A stretch of 64,000 nucleotides of DNA. Source: Porphyromonadaceae bacterium H1 (lineage in GTDB: Bacteria > Bacteroidota > Bacteroidia > Bacteroidales > Paludibacteraceae). The position numbers and the translations under genes are program-made. Positions 1 to 7,573 of the stretch are shown in pieces. Location: assembly GCA_001653155.1 (NCBI GenBank), contig BDEJ01000001.1:1-64000 (forward strand), read 5' to 3'. The notes under the pieces are model-generated. The model was given only the letters and a program-made list of their open reading frames with translations, ran no database searches and was not told the origin of the DNA. Position 1 is the first letter of the stretch. Each line of letters opens with the position of its first letter.

Positions 1-41
1 CGTCGATGGTACTGCGTAAGCGGGAGAGTAGATAGCTGCCG
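1..41 (+). rRNA. rrf: 5S rRNA, 3' end (partial)
   Basis: The first 41 bases match the conserved 3' part of bacterial 5S rRNA: the GATGGTACTGCG block followed by GGGAGAGTAG and a closing CTGCCG. The gene starts left of the window, so an rRNA operon presumably lies upstream. A strong terminator follows ten bases later, as expected at the end of such an operon. The assignment rests on recognising the conserved helix IV/V sequence; no covariance search was run. Confidence 0.85.
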
Positions 42-50
42 TTTTTTCGA

Positions 51-90
51 AAAGTCCTCATGATTTTGATTTATCATGAGGACTTTTTTT
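51..90 (+). terminator. Rho-independent terminator of the rRNA operon
   Basis: A perfect 14-bp inverted repeat (51-64 with 73-86, 8-nt loop) runs into seven T residues. It sits directly after the 5S end and would release the rRNA transcript. It separates the rRNA operon from the acyl-CoA ligase gene. Confidence 0.9.
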
Positions 91-226
91 GTTGGGGAAA
101 GACCTCTTGATAAAGCCTGTTCCGGAACAGCCCTTGTATCGGGTATCAATCCGGCATCTTCAAAGAATAAACTTGAAAATCCTCCAGGCTCGAGCTTTAC
201 AAGGAAGAGATACTTGTAAAAAAGTG

Positions 227-234
227 TATCTTTG
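227..234 (+). promoter_or_regulatory. Candidate -7 promoter box for the acyl-CoA ligase gene
   Basis: TATCTTTG fits the Bacteroidota -7 consensus TAnnTTTG and lies about 70 bp before the start codon. I see no good TTG -33 box at 19-21 bp upstream, so this is a single-box match. Confidence 0.45.
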
Positions 235-303
235 CAAGCGTTTGTTTTGCTTCGCTCTGGCTTGAGTTGCTATCGGGGCAAATGTATGTAAAATCAAAAT
301 CTC

Positions 304-2205
304 ATGAAAAGAACAACTATTATTGATTTATTGAACGAGAGTGTAGCGAAGTTTGGAAACAATCCTTTCCTCTGGGAGAAAACAAGGGATCGTTTTGAGC
401 CCACCAGCTACGCTGAAACAAAACAGGCGGCGCATGAATTGGCAGCCGGACTCATCAGTCTCGGAGTGGAAAAGGGCGACAAGGTAGCCTTGCTTTCCGA
501 AGGACGTAATGCATGGATTATCGGAGAATTGGCTATTCTGCATACCGGAGCCGTAAATGTCCCCCTTTCGATAAAGCTGGAAGAAAGCAACGACCTGATC
601 TTCCGCTTGATGCATTCCGATACGAAATACATTCTTGTTTCCGGAGGACAGTTGAAAAAGATACGTAGTATCGTAGAGGCCCTGCCTCTTCTGAAGCGTG
701 TGATTGTGCTTGACGAACAAGAGCATTATCAGACGCAGGAAATAAGTCTGAAAGAAGTCGCAAGTCTCGGTTCGGCATATCTGAAAGAGCACCCTCGGGC
801 GATAGAGGAACGCGTCGAGGCCATCGCACCCGATGATTTGGCTAACATCAGCTATACCTCCGGTACGACAGCCGACCCCAAAGGTATTATGCTCACGCAT
901 CGTAACTACACGGCTAATGTCGAACAGGCGCTCACACTCATGAGTATCCCCACTACTTATCGGACCTTGATCATTCTGCCTCTCGACCATTGCTTTGCAC
1001 ACGTAGCCGGTTTCTATAGCTTTATGGCCTCGGGAGCCAGTGTGGGAACCGTTCAGGTAGGAAAAACGGCTTTGGAAACTCTCAAAAATATACCGGTCAA
1101 CATTAAGGAGCTGAAACCCAACTTGCTGCTTAGCGTGCCCGCATTAGCAAAAAACTTCCGTAAAAATATCGAAAGCAATATCCACGCACAGGGCCCTATG
1201 GTCGAAAAGCTTTTCCGTGTGGCTATGCGTCTGGCTTATTCCTACAACAAGGAGGGGTACAACAAAGGTAGAGGCCTCCAGATATTAAAGAAACCTTTAT
1301 TGGCTTTGTTTGATGCCGTTCTTTTCCGGAAAGTTCGGGAGGCTTTCGGAGGACAGCTTGATTTCTTTATCGGTGGTGGGGCATTGCTCGATATCGATCT
1401 GCAGCGCTTTTTTTATGCCATTGGTATTCCCATGATGCAGGGCTATGGTCTTTCGGAAGCTACGCCTATTATTTCCTCCAACAGCCTTGGAAAACATAAG
1501 CTCGGTTCCTCCGGACATCTCGTAAAATACATGGATCTGAAAATTTGCGATAGCGATGGTCGCGAGCTTCCCAACTATGAAAAAGGGGAAATTGTAATCC
1601 GAGGTGAAAACGTAATGGCCGGATATTATAAGAACGAAAAATCGACTGCCGAAACCATAAAAGACGGATGGCTCCATACCGGCGATATGGGGTATACGGA
1701 CGATGACGGCTTCCTTTACGTGGTAGGCCGATTCAAGAGCCTGCTCATATCGAGTGACGGTGAGAAATACAGTCCGGAAGGTATCGAGGAATCTCTGGCT
1801 GATAATTCCTCCTACATCGAACAGGTGATTCTCTATAACAATCAAAATGCCTATACCTCGGCGCTTCTTGTACCCAATAAAGAGGCCTTGAAAGCTTACA
1901 TCCGGAAAGCCGGCTTGGATTGGATCAGCCCGGAGGCTAAAGCTGAGGCCCTTAAAAAGCTTCAAGCCGAAGTGAACGAATACCGTAAAGGTGGCAAATT
2001 TGAAGGTGTTTTCCCGGAACGTTGGTTGCCGGCTGCTATTGCGGTCATTGGAGAGGCCTTTACCGAACAAAACGGACTGGTCAACAGTACCATGAAGATT
2101 ATGCGCGGTAAAGTTGAGAAGCATTACGAAGACCGTATTGCCAAGCTTTACGAAGCGGGAGCTAAAGATATCGTCAATGAGGAGAACCTGCAGGCTCTGG
2201 CTTAA
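304..2205 (+). CDS. fadD: Long-chain fatty acid--CoA ligase (AMP-forming)
   Basis: A 633-aa adenylate-forming enzyme expected to activate fatty acids to acyl-CoA with ATP at the cytoplasmic face of the membrane. The nucleotide-binding loop YTSGTTADPKG is at about residue 184, the second ANL motif GYGLSEATP at about 380, and the GWLHTGDMGY motif with the ribose-binding Asp at about 455. Length suits the long-chain group common in Bacteroidota. The ATG at 304 gives a normal N-terminus, and a TAnnTTTG box lies upstream. No terminator follows the stop. Only 11 bp further on an Rhs core fragment begins, in the same reading frame, so the ligase transcript probably runs into the toxin island. The exact chain-length preference cannot be read from the sequence. 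Confidence 0.9.
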   Translation: MKRTTIIDLLNESVAKFGNNPFLWEKTRDRFEPTSYAETKQAAHELAAGLISLGVEKGDKVALLSEGRNAWIIGELAILHTGAVNVPLSIKLEESNDLIFRLMHSDTKYILVSGGQLKKIRSIVEALPLLKRVIVLDEQEHYQTQEISLKEVASLGSAYLKEHPRAIEERVEAIAPDDLANISYTSGTTADPKGIMLTHRNYTANVEQALTLMSIPTTYRTLIILPLDHCFAHVAGFYSFMASGASVGTVQVGKTALETLKNIPVNIKELKPNLLLSVPALAKNFRKNIESNIHAQGPMVEKLFRVAMRLAYSYNKEGYNKGRGLQILKKPLLALFDAVLFRKVREAFGGQLDFFIGGGALLDIDLQRFFYAIGIPMMQGYGLSEATPIISSNSLGKHKLGSSGHLVKYMDLKICDSDGRELPNYEKGEIVIRGENVMAGYYKNEKSTAETIKDGWLHTGDMGYTDDDGFLYVVGRFKSLLISSDGEKYSPEGIEESLADNSSYIEQVILYNNQNAYTSALLVPNKEALKAYIRKAGLDWISPEAKAEALKKLQAEVNEYRKGGKFEGVFPERWLPAAIAVIGEAFTEQNGLVNSTMKIMRGKVEKHYEDRIAKLYEAGAKDIVNEENLQALA

Positions 2206-2216
2206 GTCTGTCTGAC

Positions 2217-2475
2217 TTGGGCGGGGAACCCGGTGCAGCGTGTGGAGTACCTGCCCTTTGGCGAGACCTTTATCGACGAGCGTACGGCCAGCCCGGGCTT
2301 GCCCTATAAGTTCAACGGCAAGGAGCTGGACGAGGAAACGGGCCTGTATTACTACGGCGCCCGCTACTACGACCCCAACCTCAGCCTCTGGCTAAGCGTG
2401 GACCCGCTGGCAGAAAAATACCCGAATATATCGAGCTATGCCTACTGTGCCAATAATCCGGTGAAGTATATTGAT
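2217..2475 (+). repeat. Rhs core direct repeat, copy 1
   Basis: About 259 bp encoding the end of the Rhs/YD-repeat core (from WAGNPVQRVEYLPFGE to YCANNPVK). It is nearly identical to 5981-6229, with about seven mismatches counted by eye up to the NNPV codons. A shorter copy lies at 4263-4424. The copies are GC-rich while the flanking toxin domains are AT-rich. Such repeats are plausible sites of homologous recombination for swapping toxin tips. Confidence 0.85.
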
Positions 2476-3087
2476 CCGGATGGGAGAGATGCAATAATTG
2501 TTGTAGAAGGGGATGAAATTATAGTTCGAGCAAATATAATTCTTTATAGTGAGACTGGAAAAGTCAGTAGCAAGACAGTTGCGAACTTCCAAAGTCAGAT
2601 AGATAACGCATGGGGAACTGACGGCAACGGGAATGCATGGACGTATACTGATGAGCGCGGCAAGTTATATAATGTTACCTTTGATGTCAAAGTATCTACA
2701 GTAAAAGAAGGTAGTGATATAAGGCATGACGGAGTAAATAACTATATTAAAGTGGTTGAAGGAGGTGATAATACATTTAGACCATATGTAGATAATACTA
2801 ACATGGGAACTTGGCCTGAAAATACAAAATCAGTTGCTCATGAATTTGGGCATCTTATTGGACTGGATGATAGATATACTATGAAGCCTGATGGTAGTTC
2901 AATTCCAGATGAAGGATATAAAGGAAACATTATGGGAGAGTATAAGGGAAAGGTAGAACAAAAAAACATAGATGCTTTTCTATCACGTCCTGTGAGAGAT
3001 GCCCAAAATAGTGTTAACTCTCCTTGTAATCTCATAAAACGCCCTTTCCCTCAGTACATAAATAAAAAAAACAGAGAAAAAAGGTAA
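2233..3087 (+). CDS. Orphan Rhs C-terminal tip with zincin-like toxin domain (module 1)
   Basis: The first ~80 residues are the hyper-conserved end of an Rhs core: YLPFGET, GLYYYGARYYDP, SYAYCANNPVKYIDPDGRD. The N-terminal shell that would normally precede it is missing, so this is a displaced tip and not a full Rhs protein. The remaining ~200 residues are AT-rich and unrelated to the other tips. They carry HEFGHLIGLDDR (residues 203-214), an HExxHxxGxxD pattern of metzincin-type zinc proteases. GTG at 2233 is the only near start; the frame is open back to the ligase stop at 2205. The exported protein that follows is the likely immunity partner. Toxin function is inferred from the architecture known for polymorphic toxins. 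It may be silent until recombined into a full-length rhs gene. Confidence 0.7.
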   Translation: MQRVEYLPFGETFIDERTASPGLPYKFNGKELDEETGLYYYGARYYDPNLSLWLSVDPLAEKYPNISSYAYCANNPVKYIDPDGRDAIIVVEGDEIIVRANIILYSETGKVSSKTVANFQSQIDNAWGTDGNGNAWTYTDERGKLYNVTFDVKVSTVKEGSDIRHDGVNNYIKVVEGGDNTFRPYVDNTNMGTWPENTKSVAHEFGHLIGLDDRYTMKPDGSSIPDEGYKGNIMGEYKGKVEQKNIDAFLSRPVRDAQNSVNSPCNLIKRPFPQYINKKNREKR

Positions 3088-3098
3088 AATAAAAAACA

Positions 3099-3527
3099 AT
3101 GAAGATGAAAAGGCAGATATTATACATGTTTTTTTTTATTCTTTTTCCATGTTCTTTTTGTGCATGTAAAAAAAATGTATCAAGCACAACGGGACAACTT
3201 AAGAAGTTGGAAAAATTAATGACGAAAGACATTCTTCTATGGGATGATTTAGGGTATGAGGGTCAAACAGAAGATGTGATTTGCTTACAATTAGGGAATC
3301 CTAGTCAAGAAAAAATTATGATTATAAATATTCATAATCGAAGAAATTTCCATCCTTTGTATAGACCATTGACAAGATTTATACCTTTGGGAACAGATAC
3401 AATATTGATAAAAGAATTGTTTTGGAATAAGCCCTCTCATGTATTATATATTTGGTTTGTAGAAGAAAATTCTATTTGGCATGCTGTTGATGGAATAGAA
3501 TACGATCCTAATTGTGTAGAATTTTAA
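3099..3527 (+). CDS. Putative immunity lipoprotein for Rhs module 1
   Basis: A 142-aa protein with a hydrophobic signal segment ending in a lipobox-like FCAC, so it is probably a lipoprotein of the cell envelope. I recognise no family. It starts 11 bp after the module 1 toxin and shares its low GC content, which is the usual position of an immunity gene behind a polymorphic toxin tip. Export of the partner suggests that the toxin acts outside the cytoplasm. It could instead be an unrelated cargo lipoprotein. Confidence 0.5.
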   Translation: MKMKRQILYMFFFILFPCSFCACKKNVSSTTGQLKKLEKLMTKDILLWDDLGYEGQTEDVICLQLGNPSQEKIMIINIHNRRNFHPLYRPLTRFIPLGTDTILIKELFWNKPSHVLYIWFVEENSIWHAVDGIEYDPNCVEF

Positions 3528-3600
3528 ATTATAGACCCGCCTCGCTTGCCGAGCGTGGTGTGTCTGGTTTTGAAATAGGGTTACATAAAAAAGTATTGTT

Positions 3601-3672
3601 ATGAAAGGGACAGAAAAAAGTGCTTACATCAAGTATGGGGGTAGGCGTATAGATCCAAAACTTTTTGAATGA
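3601..3672 (+). pseudogene. C-terminal remnant of a lost Rhs toxin tip (module 2)
   Basis: A 23-codon reading frame whose stop overlaps the start of the next gene by ATGA (3669-3672). The same 4-bp coupling links toxin and immunity genes in module 3 (5018-5021). A stop codon lies five codons upstream of 3601 in this frame and no Rhs core precedes it. I interpret it as the tail end of a toxin domain whose front was deleted. The piece is too short for any functional call. Confidence 0.35.
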
Positions 3673-4221
3673 TGAAAAAATATTTATATATACTTTTATT
3701 ATGTTCGGCTACTTGCTGTTGCTTTCATAAATTTATAAAAGAAAGACATCTCTTAAACATCTTGAATAGTGCTGAAAAAACTTATGAAAAAACAGATAGA
3801 AATATTCTCTTTTGCTTGGATGTACAGACGTGCTACATCTTATTAAAGAAATTAGGAATAATTCGAAATATAGGGATGTGAATTATAAAGAATTTATTAG
3901 CAATCTACTTCTTCACAAAAAGGAGATAAGATGCAATGACCCAATTCTGCTGATGTGTTTTTCATTAAATGATAGTATAACCGAACTCTACAATAAAGAA
4001 ACTTTTGAGAATTTTTTTCTACTTATGTCGATAGGGAATACAATAATAACGAATGTCAAATAAAAAGTCTACAGATGGCAGAAAATTCGTTCTATGCTGT
4101 TCTTTATTATTTATGTGTAAATGATTATTATTCATCTTTTGATGAATACAGCGGTTATTGGTTTTGTAGAAAAATAGATGATTTCAATTCGCAATTGCTG
4201 CAAATAAATATATATGACTAA
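3669..4221 (+). pseudogene. Broken immunity lipoprotein gene (module 2)
   Basis: Three overlapping frames together read as one ~180-residue exported protein. Frame one (3669) gives a signal peptide with a cysteine-rich lipobox region. The sequence moves to a second frame near 3812-3825, continuing as CTDVLHLIKEIRNN. It moves again near 4020-4063 into a third frame containing MAENSFYAVLYYLCVNDYY and ends at the TAA at 4219-4221. Two frameshifts therefore disable it. Start-codon overlap with the 23-codon toxin remnant supports its origin as that toxin's immunity gene. No recognisable family. Confidence 0.55.
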
Positions 4222-4262
4222 ATCGAATGTTGGTAATGTCTCCAATTAGGAGTTAAGTCCCA

Positions 4263-4424
4263 GACGAGGAAACGGGCCTGTATTACTACGGCGCCCGCTA
4301 CTACGACCCTGGCCTCAGCCTCTGGCTCAGCGTGGACCCACTGGCGGAAAAGTACCCGAATATATCGAGCTATGCCTATTGCGCCAATAATCCGGTGAAG
4401 TTTGTTGATCCGGATGGGAGAGAA
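4263..4424 (+). repeat. Rhs core direct repeat, copy 2 (short)
   Basis: About 160 bp covering only the last part of the core, from DEETGLYYYGARYYDP to the PDGRE codons. It begins abruptly at 4263 after the decayed module 2, so the junction marks a deletion or recombination endpoint. The matching stretches in copies 1 and 3 start at about 2330 and 6095. Confidence 0.8.
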
Positions 4425-5021
4425 TGGGAAAATCCTGAACAAGCACAGCAACTTAAAAATAATATAAATGATAAAATAAGCTATCTGAATGAGATAATTT
4501 ATTCTCGTCAAGATATAATAAAACGAGGTGGATTAACTCAAGAAAAGATGGAGAACTATAATTGTGAAATAAACGCTCTTAATGATAGAATATCAGAGCT
4601 CAACTCTTCCATTGCTGATATTAATCAGTTAGGCAATGATAAGAAAAATATATACATCCTTAATAATAATGGACAACTTCAAGGGAATGTCTTTAAAAAC
4701 CAAGATGGGAAAATTAGTATCAATGTAGGGATAATTGGATTAATGATACATGAAATTAAGCATGTTAGCCAATCGTTAGATGCGGGAAGGCTTGAGTTCA
4801 ATAAAGAGAACATGCTACAGTATTACGCATCGGGAATTGAGGCTCAAATAAAGGCAGAAATAGCGGCATACAAAGCTCAATTTTCATATAACGGATATTT
4901 TCCGATTGCTTCCTTTTGGAGTCCTAATGATATTACTCCTCAAATGATAGGAAATATTAGGAAAAAAGACGGAAGTTTATTGTATCCAGGTATATATAAT
5001 TTTTACAATACTAAAAAATGA
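4332..5021 (+). CDS. Orphan Rhs tip with gluzincin-like toxin domain (module 3)
   Basis: The frame is open from 4257, immediately after a TAA, and encodes about 55 residues of Rhs core end; GTG at 4332 is the first plausible initiator. After the core (NNPVKFVDPDGRE) comes a predicted coiled-coil-like, Asn/Glu-rich stretch. HEIKH (residues 140-144 from 4332) is then followed by an EAQIKAEIAAYKAQ segment that could provide the third zinc ligand, a gluzincin-like layout. The toxin domain is unrelated to modules 1 and 4. Its TGA overlaps the ATG of the next gene by four bases, so the two are translationally coupled. Activity and whether it is expressed are inference: the core is truncated and no promoter is visible. 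Confidence 0.65.
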   Translation: MDPLAEKYPNISSYAYCANNPVKFVDPDGREWENPEQAQQLKNNINDKISYLNEIIYSRQDIIKRGGLTQEKMENYNCEINALNDRISELNSSIADINQLGNDKKNIYILNNNGQLQGNVFKNQDGKISINVGIIGLMIHEIKHVSQSLDAGRLEFNKENMLQYYASGIEAQIKAEIAAYKAQFSYNGYFPIASFWSPNDITPQMIGNIRKKDGSLLYPGIYNFYNTKK

Positions 5022-5713
5022 AAATGTATAATAGGATAATCAATCTTATATTCTTAATTTTCATGCTCTCTCAGACATGTGTTTTTTCTCAGAACAGTAA
5101 AAACTATGGAGTATACGTGGGTCAGGAAGGGGAAACAATAATCATCGAAAATAATAGCTTTAAAATTTTATCCGATAGGCTAAATATTGAACTTGGGCAG
5201 GATAATTCTATTGTGGCTTTTGGTGATGCCAAATTTCTTGATAATGACTTTGTTGAATTGAACTCTGTTAACCATCATGAGAATGTAATACAGAGCACAA
5301 TTATTTCTGAATCTGAGAATTTAACTATCAAAGACAGCCTTTTTATAAAGTTCTCTTTCCCCTTCTCGGGAGAATATAAAATAGAAATTTATATCGGAGG
5401 GTATTTAATTGAATATGGGATGACTAACAGGTCGGAAATTAAAGTGCCAATGGAGAAAATTAGAAATCAATCAATACAGTTCAGAATATTCAATTTGGAT
5501 CTATCACCTCAAATTTCCGGATATTATTACAAGGCTTTGGCTTTTTACTATTATCCTCTGTATTTTATGAAAAATGAACATTCGAACTCTCTTTTCATCT
5601 CAATACCCGAATTGACAAATAAATTTTTTCAGTATTACTTTATTAAAGGGGAATATGCCCGAGTTAAAAATGGAATCTTATGGTGGAGAGGGAATTACTA
5701 CGAAAAGCAGTGA
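5018..5713 (+). CDS. Putative exported immunity protein for Rhs module 3
   Basis: A 231-aa protein with an N-terminal signal peptide (hydrophobic stretch ending CVFSQ), so periplasmic or outer-membrane-facing. No family recognised; the body is predicted to be beta-rich with many aromatic residues. It overlaps the module 3 toxin stop by ATGA, the tight coupling typical of toxin-immunity pairs. AT-rich like its toxin. Confidence 0.5.
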   Translation: MKMYNRIINLIFLIFMLSQTCVFSQNSKNYGVYVGQEGETIIIENNSFKILSDRLNIELGQDNSIVAFGDAKFLDNDFVELNSVNHHENVIQSTIISESENLTIKDSLFIKFSFPFSGEYKIEIYIGGYLIEYGMTNRSEIKVPMEKIRNQSIQFRIFNLDLSPQISGYYYKALAFYYYPLYFMKNEHSNSLFISIPELTNKFFQYYFIKGEYARVKNGILWWRGNYYEKQ

Positions 5714-5873
5714 TAAATTTAAAAGTAGGGATATTCTTGTTTGTCTTTGGCTATTTTACCCCGGATTTCCCCGCTTGTATGCCGATTGAATTCGTGAGAC
5801 GGATTATCGGATGCCGGCAAGTGAGGATATAAGAAGTATTGGTTAGCAAACCCCATAGTAGTGTGATTTTTAC

Positions 5874-6836
5874 TTGTTAGCAAGCTCTCATGCTTTTCTT
5901 GTCTGGAAGTGCCTTTACATTAGAAATTTATTGTACTTTTACTCGCGCGACCACTTGGGCAGCACGGCTTTTGTGTCGGATTGGGCGGGGAACCCGGTGC
6001 AGCGTGTGGAGTACCTGCCCTTTGGCGAGACCTTTATCGACGAGCGTACGGCCGGCGCGGGCCTGCCCTATAAGTTCAACGGTAAGGAGCTGGACGAGGA
6101 AACGGGCCTGTATTACTACGGCGCCCGCTACTACGACCCCGGCCTCAGCCTCTGGCTCAGCGTGGACCCGCTGGCAGAAAAATACCCGAATATATCGAGC
6201 TATGCCTACTGTGCCAATAATCCGGTGAGGTACACTGACCCAACAGGAATGGAGGTAGAAGCAGACGAACTTTCAAGGAAAAACATAAGTAATACATTAA
6301 CAAAGCAAGAGGCTAAGTATGTAAGATTTGACAAAAATGGAATACTTGATACAAAAAGATTAAACAAATCAAAAAGTACATCTGAAAATATGACTGCTTT
6401 GAAAGCATTAGCGAATAGTGAAATAGTATATAGTTTTCAGGTCGCTGGTAAAGACCACGATGGTAATGTCTATTTCGATAATTCCGCAATAGGCGGAAAC
6501 TATTACAGAGGTACAACTGAAATGCCAAATGCAGAGTCTAATCCATCACCCGATGATAAAGTATATATTCTTGTTGGAAGTGTTTTGAATGAGAAACAGC
6601 AAGTAATGACTACCGCTCACGAAGCTTTTGGGCATGCTTATTTTTACGAAAATTCTCGCAATGTTGAAAGAGCAAGTCATACCTATAAATCAGAAGGTCG
6701 TATGATTTGGGACGAGGAGTTACAAATGAATGTTTTTGAAAGCACAAAAGTTCCTACAAATCTTACTTTGGAAAATCAAATAAAAACAGTTGTAAAACAA
6801 GCTGAAAACAATTATGATAAAAGGAAGAAAAAATGA
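5874..6836 (+). CDS. Orphan Rhs tip with HEAFGH toxin domain (module 4)
   Basis: The true Rhs homology starts near 5938 with YSRDHLGSTAFVSDWAGN, the longest core piece of the island, and runs through PFGE, GLYYYGARYYDP and NNPVRYTDPTGME. The ~20 residues before that are probably not native coding sequence, so the start at 5874 is nominal. The AT-rich tip contains TTAHEAFGHAYFYE, with HEAFGH at residues 249-254. This spacing (HExxxH) has one residue more than the classic zincin HExxH. The tip stops inside the start of the next gene. It is a displaced toxin module lacking the Rhs shell. A zinc-protease role is plausible but less secure than for modules 1 and 3. Confidence 0.65.
   Translation: MLASSHAFLVWKCLYIRNLLYFYSRDHLGSTAFVSDWAGNPVQRVEYLPFGETFIDERTAGAGLPYKFNGKELDEETGLYYYGARYYDPGLSLWLSVDPLAEKYPNISSYAYCANNPVRYTDPTGMEVEADELSRKNISNTLTKQEAKYVRFDKNGILDTKRLNKSKSTSENMTALKALANSEIVYSFQVAGKDHDGNVYFDNSAIGGNYYRGTTEMPNAESNPSPDDKVYILVGSVLNEKQQVMTTAHEAFGHAYFYENSRNVERASHTYKSEGRMIWDEELQMNVFESTKVPTNLTLENQIKTVVKQAENNYDKRKKK
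5981..6229 (+). repeat. Rhs core direct repeat, copy 3
   Basis: About 249 bp nearly identical to 2217-2475, extended a further ~40 bp upstream by core-like sequence that copy 1 lacks. Spacing between copies is about 2.0 and 1.7 kb, matching one or two toxin-immunity modules each. Confidence 0.85.
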
Positions 6837-7275
6837 AATATTATTGATGGCATTGTTCTTTTGTTTGACTAATGTTGTTTTTGGACAAATCCGAACAAAA
6901 ACAGATACGATATTATGCCATAATAAGAATATAATTATCAAGTATCCAACAATAAACAAAATTAATATTGTTAATTATGAAGAGGGGTATTTCAAAACAA
7001 TAAATTGTGTTTTAGATACTGCTATAATAACAATACATTGTGGAAGTATGTTAAATTTGCCATTAACAGATTTGACAGATAAGATAATATGCAGTGAATT
7101 TATGTTGGGTAAAGAAGTCCGCAGTATAAGAGGATACTATATGACAAGTAAAAGGAAAAAATATTTTAGAGAAGATAATTATTTTAAATATGGTATTACT
7201 ATTGTCTATGACAATGTTGAAGAAACAAGATTGATATGCTACGAACACTTCTTCAACGATATAAAAATAGAATGA
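6814..7275 (+). CDS. Putative exported immunity protein for Rhs module 4
   Basis: A 153-aa reading frame with a hydrophobic signal segment (MALFFCLTNVVFGQ). The more natural start is ATG at 6847, which would leave a normal signal peptide and 142 residues. The start at 6814 would overlap the toxin by 23 bp. No family recognised. Position, low GC and export match the other candidate immunity proteins in the island. A terminator closes the module 15 bp after the stop. Confidence 0.5.
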   Translation: MIKGRKNEILLMALFFCLTNVVFGQIRTKTDTILCHNKNIIIKYPTINKINIVNYEEGYFKTINCVLDTAIITIHCGSMLNLPLTDLTDKIICSEFMLGKEVRSIRGYYMTSKRKKYFREDNYFKYGITIVYDNVEETRLICYEHFFNDIKIE

Positions 7276-7290
7276 AAAATGAAGGGACAA

Positions 7291-7330
7291 AAAGAGGGAA
7301 CCAGGCAAACACGTGGTTCCCTCTTTTTGT
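7291..7330 (+). terminator. Rho-independent terminator closing the Rhs island
   Basis: A perfect 13-bp inverted repeat (7291-7303 with 7314-7326, 10-nt loop) followed by T residues. It ends the plus-strand island; the next gene is on the minus strand. Bases 7331-7573 are AT- and pyrimidine-rich with short CCCTCTTTT repeats and no gene. Confidence 0.85.
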
Positions 7331-7573
7331 TTTGGAGTGTTCTTTTGAGTAACTTTACTACTAAAAAAAGTTTTAGGAATACTTTTTCTATCTTATTTTT
7401 CTCTTTTTTACTCTCAAAAATCCCCTCTTCCCCAAAAAGTTATCAATAATTTGCTTTTTGCTATCAAACGCTTTGCCTGTGGGCGTTTCGCCCTCTTTTC
7501 CCCTCTTTTTTGCGCCCTCTTTTCCGACAGGCGTTTTAGTGGGTTGGGAAGAAGAACCTTTCTTTTTTAGCTT

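Noticed and set aside
328-1002. 224-codon open frame on the minus strand
   Set aside because: It is antisense to the acyl-CoA ligase gene, with cysteine- and histidine-rich nonsense composition.
5890-6228. 112-codon second frame over Rhs core copy 3
   Set aside because: It is an alternative frame of the GC-rich core repeat; its Arg/Thr-rich product matches nothing.
2217-6229. CRISPR-like repeat array
   Set aside because: The repeats are ~160-260 bp coding copies 1.7-2 kb apart, not short repeats with spacers. No CRISPR array seen anywhere in the window.
2206-7330. Mobile element carrying the Rhs island
   Set aside because: I found no transposase, integrase, terminal inverted repeats or target duplication; recombination between core repeats explains it better.
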